Positions 21,010 through 32,289 of a stretch of 64,000 nt of DNA are shown here, one piece after another (the stretch's first letter is position 1; each line of letters opens with the position of its first letter). Made by a program: the position numbers and the translations under genes. Location of the stretch: positions 1,426,001 through 1,490,000 of the forward strand of contig JANUWI010000001.1 of assembly GCA_025504975.1 (NCBI GenBank), in the 5' to 3' direction. This DNA comes from Plenodomus lindquistii. Its lineage: Eukaryota > Ascomycota > Dothideomycetes > Pleosporales > Leptosphaeriaceae. Below the pieces are notes generated by a model. That model ran no database searches and was not told the DNA's origin. It saw nothing but the letters and a program-made list of their open reading frames with translations.

Positions 21010-23099
21010 ATGGGACCGACCAAAGTTCAGAAGCGACCCGGGGCCACCATCTGGGACGATGCATCTGACTCAGTGAAGCAAAAGTACGCAGCTGCACCGC
21101 CTGACCAACACAGCTTTCTAATTCGTCCAGGCGAGCTCGCAATCGCCAGTCGCAACGGTCGTTTCGCGAAAGGCGTACCCTCCGATTGCAGGAACTTGAG
21201 GCGCAGGTCCAATATCTCAGCATGGGCGAGACAGAGCGCAACGACTCGCTGATCTCGGCCAATGCTGCCCTCAAGTCGGCTTTGATTCGGGCTCGACAAC
21301 ACTTCTTGACAATAGAGACGGCTATGCAGAGCCTCAACGACGCCCTCAGCACTGCCCTCAACCTCCCCCCAACCCCTGCAAACGGTGCAGAGCACTGCCC
21401 ACAGTCGGGCCAACCGGTAAGCCTGTGGTAGCCAAGGTAGGCCTTACGTCGTCTTTCGCCTTGCTTACCAAGTCAAGATGTCGTCCAAGTCAGCTCCTCC
21501 CACCTCCTCGCTTTACGAGCCGGACTCGAACGAGTACCACTCAGCGAGCTTGAATACCGAGGACGCCAATGCGATGCATGTAGACAGCTCCGATGATGGT
21601 GTTTACAACATCGAAGAGAATACAGATAATTGTCTCACAATGAATGCATCGAAGATGGATGCTGCTGCGTCCTCCAACAACTGTAAGCCGCCTTACGATA
21701 CGATTTCCTACTGAAGCCCTTCAACGCTTGTACTCAATGCTAACATCGCTACTATTAGTAGAAATCACCCCTTCTAATCTTGTAGCTATTCACGAAAGCG
21801 GTCAGCCATGTTCTGTCGGGGACGACATTGGCAATCAACTAGGTGTTGTCAGCGAGCCAGGCAGCGTGCCATCGCTGCTATCCTCGAGCGAGTGCGGCGA
21901 TCAGCTGAGTCTTGCTTCCTTCTCTTATTTCAACGAACTTCTCGGCAACAGCGACTTTAGCTTCCAGAACCTCTCCAACAACTCTCTACTACCCAGTATT
22001 GACCCGAGCCTTTACTCTCCCTCCATGTTGTATCAGCCATTGCCGCCTTTCTCAGTAAGCCACGCATCGCCACACAACAGAATCTTAAGCTCGGGATTGC
22101 AATCGTCTGGTTCCTTGTTTGGTTGCGTTGAAGCCCTGGAGACATCCCTCAAGAGACACCTAGACTCTATGGGACAAACCACTGAAGACTTGTAAGTTGT
22201 GGGCCATTGCGCAGGAAACATCATGTCGTGCTAATGAACCTTTCAGTCTTGGCAAGGCGCATTTGTTACTGATGATCTACTTTGCTAAATATGTATGGCC
22301 AGGACCGAGTGTCATGTGGTTCAGCTCTTCCATCTACGCAATGACGGAGCGAAGCTTTGCGTGGCGGATGTCTCAATCTAAAGGAAGACTACCAAAATTA
22401 CCCACCTATTTGTCACCGACGCAGCTCCAGGCTCGAATGCCTCATCACGCCCCAATTTCGTGGATTACCATACCATCCCTGCGTGACCGTATTCTCGAAC
22501 ATTACAGTGCAGGCATATCCTTCGACGAAATATGGCTCGATTTGATGGATCACTCCGTTATAGAAGTTGAAGACATATCTTCCATTCTGACCGGAGTTTC
22601 ACAAGAACGAGGATTTCTGGGTGTTATGAATATCTATGCTGCTATATGCCTGCAGGGTTCGTCAAGCAGCCCAGACGTGTTCGCGAATGATGCCAAGAAG
22701 ATGTTCCAGGAGCTGGCCGAGATAGATACCTTGGGATTATTACGCATATATAGGATGGGTTTAGCCAGCAGTCCGGCCACCTGCTGCTCGCCCGCAGAAA
22801 AGCGTGGTACCTGGACTCCTGTGCCCATCGATCGACTCCTCGCGAGCCCAATACTTGCACGAAAGTTGTATTACCATCTCGAGTTATACAAATCAGACAG
22901 TTGCTGGAGAATCGATCCTGCCTTCTTCAAGAAGTACCCGGCCTTGAAATGGGCCGGACATGAGCAGTATGTTGCTCGAGGAATCAGTTTCCGGAGAGAT
23001 CCTGGATTGATCTCCACACCACCACGAGCAACACAGGATCAGCTCGTCTCTCAGTTTGAATTGGCTCTGATGACCTTGGATCCAAACGTGGACATTTGA
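21010..23099 (+). CDS. bZIP transcription factor, AP-1-like basic region, DUF3425-like tail
   Basis: Five exons: 21010..21083, 21131..21416, 21478..21682, 21759..22191, 22247..23099; 616 residues. Exon joining restores the basic region RARNRQSQRSFRERR at 26-40, fitting the NxxxQxxFRxRR pattern of fungal AP-1/Pap1-like factors, followed by a leucine-zipper helix (LQELEAQVQYL...). The middle is Ser/Asn-rich and probably disordered (activation region). The C-terminal ~290 residues resemble the DUF3425 tail of fungal bZIPs (PISWITIPSLRDRILEHYSAG, then WRIDPAFFKKYP). Position at the edge of the metabolic island suggests a pathway-specific regulator; this is inference. Without splicing the basic region is out of frame, so automatic calls may miss it. 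Confidence 0.85.
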
Positions 23100-23723
23100 T
23101 GGGGTTGGAAGCAGCATGTTATGATGTGGCGTTAATCGTGTAGAGTCCAGGCTCGGCGTGGAAAATTTCGTTGCGTTCAATTCAGGCTATACTACATGTA
23201 CTCAAAATGCTATCGTGTATTATAAGGCAAGAATATCCAGTGTCTCTCCCGTGTCATGTGTTTTAATGTAAAATCGGACTCCATGTGTTAATGGGCTTTT
23301 CATCCGATCACCGTATTAGTATGGTTTGCTAAGTATGTGTTTAAAAGCTACAGCCAGTTGCAACCCAAGGATTGCGTGACAAGCGGTAGTAGCTGTGAAC
23401 TACAGGAACACATTAGGGCATTGACAGGAAGTCATTTAGACAGGTTCTAGCACAACCAATACTCGTCAATCCGTACAACAGTCTGTATTTGCTAAGGAGA
23501 GCATCGCGCTCTTGATACATGTCTCCCTCTGTAAAAAAAAAAAGTGGACAGTACACGCATCCAATGCGCAATGACTACTCCGTACGAACGATGCATAAAC
23601 CTGAGATGTTCACATGTCGTGCCCTCTGCCTTCCAGAGCTTGCCACGCCGAACCGGTATGCTCACCCCCCCCCCCCCCCACCACCTAACAACCATGACAA
23701 ACCTCGCCCCGCCCGATCATCAC
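23100..23723. other. Convergent intergenic region, bZIP / EthD genes
   Basis: Holds both 3' ends. Contains an A11 run near 23533-23543 and a C15 run at 23665-23679. No gene recognised. Confidence 0.5.
23665..23679 (+). repeat. C15 homopolymer
   Basis: Fifteen consecutive C residues just outside the EthD-like coding end. Such tracts vary in length between isolates and are error-prone in sequencing. Confidence 0.9.
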
Positions 23724-24065
23724 CTACGACAAAACAAAGCCCTTTTCAACGTACGAGCCCTGGATAGTACCCTTGATGGGAAACGCATTGGTGATATTTG
23801 TGTAATTCTTGATATCAGCATAGGTCTCTTCACTGGCCTCCGCGATGGCCTTCTCCATCCCTTCGACGCTGTCCCAGAACTCGATCGTTTGCACAACGTA
23901 TGGGCTATCGGCCGTCGGCTCGATAACGTGGTATGAGCGGAGGCCGTATGGACCGTGCATTTTCAACTGCAATGGCATGTGTTTTTTCAGATAGTAATCC
24001 ATGTCGAAGTGGGCGGTGGTGCCGTCTGTAGGGCGGGGATAGCAGGCGATGAAAATGGCACCCAT
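23724..24065 (-). CDS. EthD-fold (dimeric alpha/beta barrel) protein
   Basis: Single exon, 113 residues from MGAIFIACYPRP; an in-frame ATG at 24101 would add 12. The pattern HFDMDYYLKKHMPL, PYVVQTIEFWDS, AIAEASEETYADI and NYTNITN is that of the EthD family. These small dimers were named from ethyl tert-butyl ether degradation; in fungi related folds act as decarboxylases or cyclases, or have no known activity. It is the right-hand member of the accessory island, convergent with the bZIP gene, and may act on a pathway intermediate (inference). Confidence 0.82.
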   Translation of the reverse strand: MGAIFIACYPRPTDGTTAHFDMDYYLKKHMPLQLKMHGPYGLRSYHVIEPTADSPYVVQTIEFWDSVEGMEKAIAEASEETYADIKNYTNITNAFPIKGTIQGSYVEKGFVLS

Positions 24066-25434
24066 TATTGTTATTGTTTTGTAAAGAGTGCGTGTTTGCA
24101 AAACGATGTAGTGGTGAAGATTTTAGTAGTGAGATTTCAGTGGTATTAAGATATCTCTATCGAACAAGCTGGCACTGCTGGCTCTCCCGCTCTCTTTTTA
24201 ATGTTCAATTTGCCAGAAGAGACGCTGCCTGGTAGACTAGAATTTGACTGTGTCAACATCGGTTACTACTACACCCCTACAGCAATTTGCATAGGATGCA
24301 TGACTGCTATACAGTGACTCCGCAGCCCGCGGCAGCAATTTAGTGCGAGGTAGCTTGGCACGCATATCTTGCTCTCGGGATCTACTGTGTAAATGCGGGG
24401 TTAGGAATTACAATTGAATAGTGACTAACCGCCGACTGGGATGAAGGAGAAGGGCCGATGCTGGCAGAATCGCGCAACACATGCAATCGAAATCACAAGT
24501 AACCTTTCCGACCAGTCGTATGCGAAGTTGCTTTTCACCATGCACAACACTAGTCGCGATGACGCGTCGCTTGTGCAGGTCCCGAATAGATTTGGCTAAA
24601 TATGGGCAAGATACGTACCTGAATTGTGAGTACAGCGGACTGTTCTACGTATAGGAAGAGGCGAGTCAGCGTCGAGGAACGATAGATGGTTCTCGTGCTC
24701 TTGGTGAATCGCGGGCTTGAGGAGCCTACATCAAAGTAGAGTAGAGGGCCAATGTTACCATGAAAGGGCGATGAGCCGACGTCTGACGGGAGAAGAGAGT
24801 CGCAAACATGACCAAAGAAATTCGCAAAGAATATTAGAATGCCAACCTTCCTCCCTGATTACAGCAACGACATTCAGCAATTCTATCTCTGGCAAATCCA
24901 AGGGTGATACCAAGGCCTTGGGTTAGTTGTTGACTGCATCTCTAAATGTAAGGTTATTATGTTCAGCGACAGTATAGATTTGTCAAGCTCTGAACTGGTC
25001 ACTGTGGACGAATGGCAATTAGTGCGGATTATGGAAGCAGCGCGCCCGTGTCCCCGTGAAATTTGAAGGGGCCAGAGGCCAGAAACTCAAAGCTAGATTT
25101 GCACTGTACGAAGCGAATGCTTGTGTGTAGCGGCCATGTACGAGATGTGTGGAGCTAGGGCACAAGGCTGGGATTTCGACGGTATCTTCCTAGCCTGGAG
25201 CACACCTCTACTAACAGACGATGTCCAGAACCCTGATACTTCTCACCGTGCTTGCCATGATCAAGACAATTCGAGATCAACCCAAACCGCTTGCACCGTT
25301 GATTCATTACACGGTGGAATGGTTACGACACGAAGCGAACGACACGGTCTTGTCAGCAACGTCAACAAAGTAAAGTGTATTGCAGACAGAGCCATAATTT
25401 TCAGCGACTTGCACACTGGACAAGTGCCTCAGGT
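24066..25434. other. Intergenic, 1.4 kb, no gene recognised
   Basis: Between the EthD-like gene start and the PP2A stop codon. It should hold the EthD promoter on the left and the PP2A 3' UTR on the right. Open frames are short and without support. Confidence 0.5.
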
Positions 25435-26691
25435 TCATAGGAAGTAATCCGGGGTCCTCCGAGATACCATGGGTTCTCCCGCTCGTGGGCAAGGATCGAA
25501 TTGGAGGCTGGGTGGGGTCAGAAAAAAGGTGAGTGTGTCGCGGAGCAAGACTTACAAAGTGTATTTGAGATGCTCGTCGATCTCCATGATTGCGGCCTGA
25601 TTACCGCATCGGTAGCAGTAGTTGGGTGCTGATAAAGTAAGCGGCCAGAAACGAGATGCAATGCACGAGAGCTCACCTGAGAATATCGTCACGACATTTC
25701 TATCTTGCGACCAATTGTAGCCTTCCATGACGAGCTGATGGGCCCTTGCGACCAGGGTAAGGCCGTTGTTGTGATTGAACGCCTCTGAGATGTCCTGCCC
25801 GAAAGTGTAGCCAGCACCACGGGGTGATATTCCCCAGCCACAGCGGTCATCTGGATCGGACCACAGCAGGTCACACATGGGACCCTCATGAGGTACTTCT
25901 TGTATGCGGTCGAGCGCGCGGATATTATCGAGCGTATCGATACTGGGCGAGAGGCCGCCGTGCAGACAGAAGATCTGGTTGTCGATCAAAGCGGTAAGTG
26001 GAAGGTAGTCGAACAAGTCTGTGAAGTATTTCCAGACGTTGGCGTTGCCATACTTGCGGAGGCACTCGTCATAGAAGCCGTACACCTGCGTAATCTGGCG
26101 GGATTCGTGATTGCCACGCAGGATGGTAATGCGCTGGGGGTATCTGATTTTGAGTGCGACGAGAAGTGTCACAGTTTCGACGGAGAAGTAGCCTCGGTCG
26201 ACATAGTCGCCTGGCTGGTGTCAGCGTTCATCAACATGAGTGATGTGGAGCGTCGCACCCATGAAGAGATAGTTTGTGTCGGGGTTGGGTCCACCAATCT
26301 TGAAGAGTTCCATCAGGTCGTGGAACTGGCCGTGGATGTCACCACAGACGGTGACGGGGCATTTCTATCGCTGTGTTAGGCCAGCCGTCTAGGGCGTGGA
26401 CTGCGGATGTACGTACCACGGGCTGTACGTTTGACTCTTCCTGGAGCACCTCGCGAGCCTAGCATGTGGTCAGAATCGACAACCAGCCCGTCTACGGCGC
26501 GTATTGCAAGCGCCACTGTTACCGCATACCTTGTCGCAAAGCCGCTGCACATCGCTCTCGGCCAGCTGCTTGCAGCTCATCAGGCTCTCGATCCAGCCGT
26601 CCAGCGTCGGGATTGTCGTGGGCTCTGTAGTGGGCGCAGACGACATCTGCATGGGCTCCGGCATCTTGACATCCTCCATGTTGGTGTCCAT
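25435..26691 (-). CDS. pphA: Protein phosphatase 2A catalytic subunit
   Basis: Six exons: complement of 26530..26691, 26417..26458, 26259..26364, 25677..26210, 25556..25628, 25435..25507; 329 residues. PPP-family metal motifs are all present: VCGDIHGQ, DYVDRGY, LRGNHES, plus LWSDPDDRCGW and SAPNYCYRCGN. The last exon encodes the PP2A-specific tail ending RRTPDYFL, whose terminal Leu is the carboxymethylation site. An N-terminal 20-residue extension (MDTNMEDVKMPEPMQ) is usual for filamentous fungi. This serine/threonine phosphatase acts in cell cycle, signalling and morphogenesis. Housekeeping gene bounding the accessory island on the right. Confidence 0.96.
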
Positions 26692-27161
26692 GGTGGCAGG
26701 GCGGCGGGTTGGGTCGTGGTAGGTGGGGTGGCCGCTTGTTGTCGTCGAGAGCTGTCGAGGGGCTGTTCTTGCCCTTCAAACTACTGTAGGCGAATGACGT
26801 GCGGGTTGGTGCGCGCGCGCAGACAACCCGAGGGACAGACTTGAATTGGGGGTTTATGTAGGATGCAGGGCGTGTGAGGTGCGATCAAAGGGAGAGTCGC
26901 AGGGAGAACAGGGCCAGCAAGTGAGTGCAGCACTCGAATGCACTGCAGGCCGTACCCACGGCGGCTGATACACGCGCTTGGCAGAGAGCGCTGGTCGCCG
27001 CACTAGTGGCCGACGTGTTGTTCCGGCGCCGGGTCAGGTGACTATCTTGGCATTGCGAAGCGGGTCATAGCCGGTCCTCGTCGCGCCTGCCTCTCTCTCA
27101 CCAACACCACTCAGCAATTGCGTCCAGAGACTCACCACAACCACCCGCAACTGCTCTCACA
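26692..27161. promoter_or_regulatory. Divergent promoter region, PP2A / Ulp1-like protease
   Basis: 470 bp between facing-away starts, with CA/CT-rich stretches near 27080-27160 typical of fungal housekeeping promoters. Confidence 0.5.
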
Positions 27162-29063
27162 ATGTCCAACAAGCGCACCTTCGCCCGCGCATTCGCCTCT
27201 ACCATCTACGACAGTTTGGAAGTCGCTACTCACATGGCCGACTTCAGGCAGGTACGTGACAGTCGCCGTGGCTGCTGAACGCGTCGCGTGGGACTCGAGC
27301 TGACGCGACTCTAGTCACCACGGCCACGTCTGCGCACTGTTCTTTGGAACGCTGGCTGGGCTGTCGGAATCTGGGCTGTCCATTATGCCGCCTCATATCT
27401 CCCAAGAAGTGTCCGTCAAACCTATGCGCGGACGCGTCAAATCCTCGCGGCCCCGGTGGCTGGCACTCAGCACAAGAGACGCGCCATTGAAATCGAAAAC
27501 AACTCACCACCAAATCAGCCTTCACCAGATCAACCTTCAACAGTTCAGCCTTCACCAATTCTCGAATCCGAAGTAGCCGGCAATGAGGAAGAAGAGATTG
27601 ACATCAGCCTCGACATCTCGCTCACAGACATCCGCACATCAACACCTCCTCAAAATAAAAGCAATGGCCTCCCATTGCACATCAATTGGACCAGTCCCAG
27701 CGTATATGCACCCAGCCCTCTGCGGCCATTCGGCGAAGACTTGCTTAATGAGCAGTTACGCCCAACAACCAAGTTGTCCTGCGAGCTGGCTGACAACTTG
27801 TCACCCGCTCGTGACATCATATACACGCCTTCCCCGCCAACCATCGATTCACCGTCTATCCAAAATATCATCAAATCGTCTTCACCAATTTTCGACTCCT
27901 CGCCTCTTCAAATCATCACCAGCTCTCCTCGATTCTCAGATGGAGACGCTTCACCATTTGGAAGCAACAACAGCTCGCCCTTTCAATCCGAAGTGGGCTC
28001 TCCGTGTCCGAGCCCCAGCCCCCGAGGATATGACAACGACCTGTCCTTCCTTGATGATGCATCGCCTCTCCCCCGACGCAGGACGGTCCGTTGGACACGC
28101 GATGCCTGTGTCAAGCCTTTCTACTATGACGAAAAAGTCGACGAGATGCTGGACTCTACGCTGGAAAGCATCAACTTCAGCCCGGTCAAACGCGAGGAAA
28201 TTTTCGAGGAGGATCTTGTAGAATCCGAAGTTTCGGAAGAACTATTGCAAAATCTCCATGCTGCCGCCGAGGAAAACAACACAACACTTGAGGCCAACAA
28301 TTACAGCGAACCCAAGGCCTTGGTATCACCCTTGGATCTGCCAGAGATAGAATATCTGGATAGCATTGTGGATGCCAGTGATGGCGGCCAGAATGTCGAC
28401 TACTCTATTGTCGACGGCAAACTCAATGTCAGGGACTTTGCTACTTTGTTACCTGGACTCTTCAACGGCGACCCGAGGGCCTGGCTGAATGACAACGTGG
28501 TGAACGAGTACCTCGCCATCTTGGTCGACTATTGCAAGCGAAACGCTGGATTCGAGCACAATCGAGGCGGGCCAGCCCCTCCTGTCCACGCATTTTCGTC
28601 ATTCTGGTACACCAGCGCCAAGAAGAGTGTCGAATCAGTTCGAAGATGGGCTTCTCGATTCCAGCTTGCTGGGGCACAATACCTCGACGCCGAATTGATC
28701 TTTTACCCAATCTGTGATGCTGGACACTGGCGTTTGATCGCTGTTAAACCCAAAGCACGATCTATCGAATACCTCGACTCTCTGGGCTTCAACGGAAAGC
28801 CATATACCGACAAACTCCTTGAATATTTGAAGATGGAATTGAAGGATGATTTTGTCGCTGAGGAGTGGACCGTTTCGCAGACACAGCGCAGCTCTCGCCA
28901 AATGAACGGGAGCGATTGTGGCGTGTTTACTCTTCTGAACGCTCTTGCACTTATGCGAGGTGAAGACGCCGATAGAGTCATTGCTTGCGATGGCATGGAA
29001 GATGCCCGTTTGCGCATCGCCACGACCTTGATGGCTGGATGTCCCACTACGGAGATGGACTGA
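27162..29063 (+). CDS. Ulp1/SENP-type SUMO protease (C48 family)
   Basis: Two exons, 27162..27251 and 27315..29063, 612 residues. The C-terminal cysteine protease domain (about 380-612) has the full catalytic set: His501 (CDAGHW), Asp518 (EYLDSLG), Gln559 (SRQMNGSDCG) and Cys565. WLNDNVVNEYLAIL near 392 is the usual Ulp1 entry motif. The domain should remove SUMO or a related modifier (some relatives cleave NEDD8). The long N-terminal half is Ser/Pro-rich and disordered. A Trp/Ala-rich hydrophobic stretch at about residues 37-57 (LWNAGWAVGIWAVHYAASYL), created by splicing exon 1 to exon 2, could be a membrane or nuclear-envelope anchor, which is not standard for this family. Confidence 0.88.
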
Positions 29064-29734
29064 GATGCACACTCCAGCTTACGACTTCGCACGACACGAC
29101 ATTATGCGGCTATACGACTTTACGAACTTTCTTTTCACGCCTCTTTTTGAATGCCACAGATGCATCATGGTCCGGCTGTTCTCTGGCGCTGCTGCACGAT
29201 TATGATTGTAATTACGACTACGATTACGATTTCTTTCTTGTACTGGCACAACTGTCTGGGTTGGATTTTAGCGACGGGGTTTAGCAAGGTGTTCTGAGCG
29301 ATTCTTTTGGCGTTTGTGTTTTTCCTGCTTTCAGTTTGTTGTTTTTAATTTGCGTTTGGTTTTACAGCAAGGTGCATGGGGACTTGTAGGAAGGAGATGC
29401 TTGCATTGCAGAGGTGTTCAGTCGTTGACGAGATTTTACGTTCTGGCCTTGATACCCCCTTTACCGCCCACAGAGGCTTACGTTTGGTTTGCTTGTTTTT
29501 GCCTTTTTGTTTTCCAGTAGTAGTAGCAGTAGTTTAGTAAAGCAGACTCATGAAGAGATGCTTCAATGAATGATTATACACAAGACTTCAAGTTCCTTCT
29601 GTAGTGATGAGCGATCTGAGACGCGATGAGCGTGCTTCACGGAGGCGCAGTGTGCGCGGTGTGGAATTGAATCATTATTGTCATTGAAATTATTGGTATC
29701 GCTATAAACCCGCTAAGAGAGATACTACACTATC
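29064..29734. other. Convergent intergenic region, protease / MDR enzyme
   Basis: Contains both 3' UTRs; T-rich after 29310. No gene recognised. Confidence 0.5.
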
Positions 29735-30836
29735 CTACTGGGCAATCTTGATGGTAAGCTTGCCAAAGTGCTTTTGGTCCCACATGTACTGGTACGCCTG
29801 CTTCAAATCCTTCAGGTCAAACACCTTCTCGTCAACAATCGGGTGGATGTCGTTGGCTTCAATGGCGGCGTTCATGTCCTCCATCTGCAGCCTTGAGCCG
29901 ACAAAAATACCGCGGACCGTGCAGATGTTTGACAGGGTCTCGAGGAAAGTGGGCTGGTTCTTCTCCTCTCCACCAATGAAGCCAATAACGTCGATGACAC
30001 CGTCGATCTGGACAGCCTTGAGCGACTGGGCCATAGTCTTGGGGCCACCGACCTCGACTACGTGGTGGACACCTGCCTGGCCGGGGGTAAGCTTCTTGGC
30101 CTCCTCACCCCAGTTGGGAGTTTCTTTGTAGTTGATGACGTAGTCGGCGCCGTACTTCTTGAGCAAATCCGCCTTCTTCTGCGAGCTGGTGGTTGCGATG
30201 ACAGTTGCGCCAGCGGCCTTTGCGAACTGTAGAGCGAAGATGGAGACACCGCCGGTACCCTGGGTGATGACCCACTGACCAGGCTTCAGAGCGCGGGACT
30301 CAAGGCCATAGAGGGCGTTCCATGCGGTGAGAGCGGCGCAGGAGAGTGTGCTGCCCTCCTTGAAATCGAGGTTCTTAGGGAGAGCGACGAGGCCTGTCTC
30401 GTCGAAGGATCCGTACTCGCGGAGGGTACCGTCAAGGACACCACCCAGACCACTCTTGATAGTGATGGGGTTGAGGGAGCCGGCCTGGTGGGCTTGGTTG
30501 AAGAGAGTGACCACCTTGTCACCTGGCTTGAAGCGTGTGACACGGGGTCCGACAGCCTCGACTACACCAGCTCCGTCGGATCCTGGGACAACGTCACCAC
30601 CGAGAGGGAAGGGGTACATGCCCTTGGGGATGACAAGGTCGCGGTAGTTGAGGGACGCGGAGTGGACTGGAGTATTATTAGTATTTATTTGGGGGAATGG
30701 AGCTGATTCAAGCCTTACGCTTGACGAGGACATCCTTCTCGCCGAGCTGAGGGACGGGAGCCTTCTCGTTGAATGTCAACGAGTCGAAACCGTTCTGTCC
30801 GACGATGGTCCAGGCTTGCTGCGTTGAGGGTGCCAT
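29735..30836 (-). CDS. Medium-chain dehydrogenase/reductase, alcohol-dehydrogenase-like
   Basis: Two exons, complement of 30719..30836 and 29735..30666, 349 residues; the 52-nt intron (gtaagg..cag) splits a Leu codon. MDR fold: an N-terminal GroES-like barrel (NYRDLVIPKGMYPF, VPGSDGAGVVEAVG) and a Rossmann domain with ITQGTGGVSIFALQFAKAAG. The Cys zinc ligands of classical ADH are absent, so it belongs with zinc-free quinone-reductase/enoyl-reductase-like MDRs that use NADPH. The substrate is unknown. Codon choice (mostly C-ending) suggests good expression. Two stress-element-like sites lie 260-300 bp upstream. Confidence 0.9.
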
Positions 30837-32289
30837 TGTATGATGTGGATGTTGCGAAGGAAAGGTTGGTTGTACGAGGAAATTGATATTGATTGTTATG
30901 CTGGTTGTGAAATAGCTATAGTGTGCGGACTGGATTTGCTTCTTATATCATCTTCTACCATGAAAGCAGCGGCCGACATATTATCAAGCACTACTTGCCG
31001 TATGCTCGCCGTGCGTTGTAGGTGTGGGTCCGGGAAGGTCCGATAGTGACGCAACGATAGCAAAAGTTAAGAACTAAACCTTTCACGTCAAAGCTCCCCA
31101 CCCCTAGAGCATCTTTAATGCTGGGGAAAAAGGTAGGGGTACAAGTGCCCAGGTGGCTGCTGCTGAATCATGTGCGAGTATACAGCCCGGATGCGGCTGA
31201 TTGTCGAGAAAAAGAGGCATCGCGTATGGACTGCCAGTACCCTGACCCTACCATTTGAAGATGTTGGTGACCGCTCAGGTACTCTACATGGCCGTCCTGC
31301 TCATCGAGGCAGGACCCCATTTGCCGCAAAGTCGTTGCTTGTCACATCAAACATTCCAGAACATTGTAGATCGCCCGGCACTGCTTTGTCATTCCTGGGC
31401 AGCCGGTGTGAGTTCTTCACAAGAATGTGAGCTGTTGTCGCCCGATGAAAACTTTCGCCGATCCACTGCGATTACGAAAGCGGCACCACAACCACCAAGC
31501 TTTTTCATCCACGTTCAAGATCGGCAGTATTATCGAATGATGACAGTGCACTCGAGAAAGTCCCTTCAAACGCGTCAGCTGCGATCGCCTGTACTGCGGT
31601 ATACTCCATCACACGAAGATTCCCACGACGTCACCTCAAGCACAGTCGCGCAGAGTTTGCATACACGAAGACTCTAACAGAATTCCAGCACATCAGTCGC
31701 AAGTCAGAGGGACATTGAACCTCACAGCATGCTGCCGTGTGAACCGTGGGCGTCTTGGAGCTAATTCAGAGTACGGCAGATACGGTTGAACGTGACAGCC
31801 ATTCGCAGCATGCAAAGCTCCCGGATTTCGGCTCTTTAGCTTTTCACAACTGCACACAAGCACACTCTAATCTAGCATCCATTAACTTCTCCAAGTCGTA
31901 CATCGGATATCAGTCAAGCTGATATCCAGTAGTCAAGCATCTCCAGCTCAGCCTCATGCTTGCACCTAGTGCGTAGTGCATTGTCAGCCGATCTAGGCTG
32001 AAGGCGCCCGCACTACATCCCACCTGGACATGGAGATGGGGTAGGGACGCAAGCAAGAGACGGGTCGCATCCGAATGACAGGTGAATCTCAAGTCCTGGG
32101 AAGCGCTCTTGTTGGAGATCCCTTCGCCTTGCGTAATCCTTGTTGAAGATCTGTTAATTCACAAGTATGGTCAAACTTGGAAGCCCTGGCACGTTCCCCG
32201 TCTTGCGCCACTGCGACGCACGTTTGCGGCGTGGTGTACCGTCCATGCAGGAGATGCAATAACCTTGACTCCTCCACGACGCGTGCGCG
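30837..32289. other. Intergenic, 1.45 kb, divergent promoters
   Basis: Between the MDR gene start and the start of the broken membrane-protein gene. Holds both promoters. Open frames around 31170-31680 have no recognisable family or start context and are not annotated. Confidence 0.5.
31101..31139. promoter_or_regulatory. Possible stress-response elements (CCCCT / AGGGG)
   Basis: CCCCT at 31101-31105 and AGGGG at 31135-31139, in opposite orientations, 260-300 bp upstream of the MDR start codon. These match the yeast STRE core bound by Msn2/4-type zinc fingers. Five-base cores occur often by chance, so function is only suggested. Confidence 0.25.

Noticed and set aside
31170..31677. Overlapping ORFs of 86 and 140 codons
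   Set aside because: No family resemblance, no splice structure, and composition unlike neighbouring genes.
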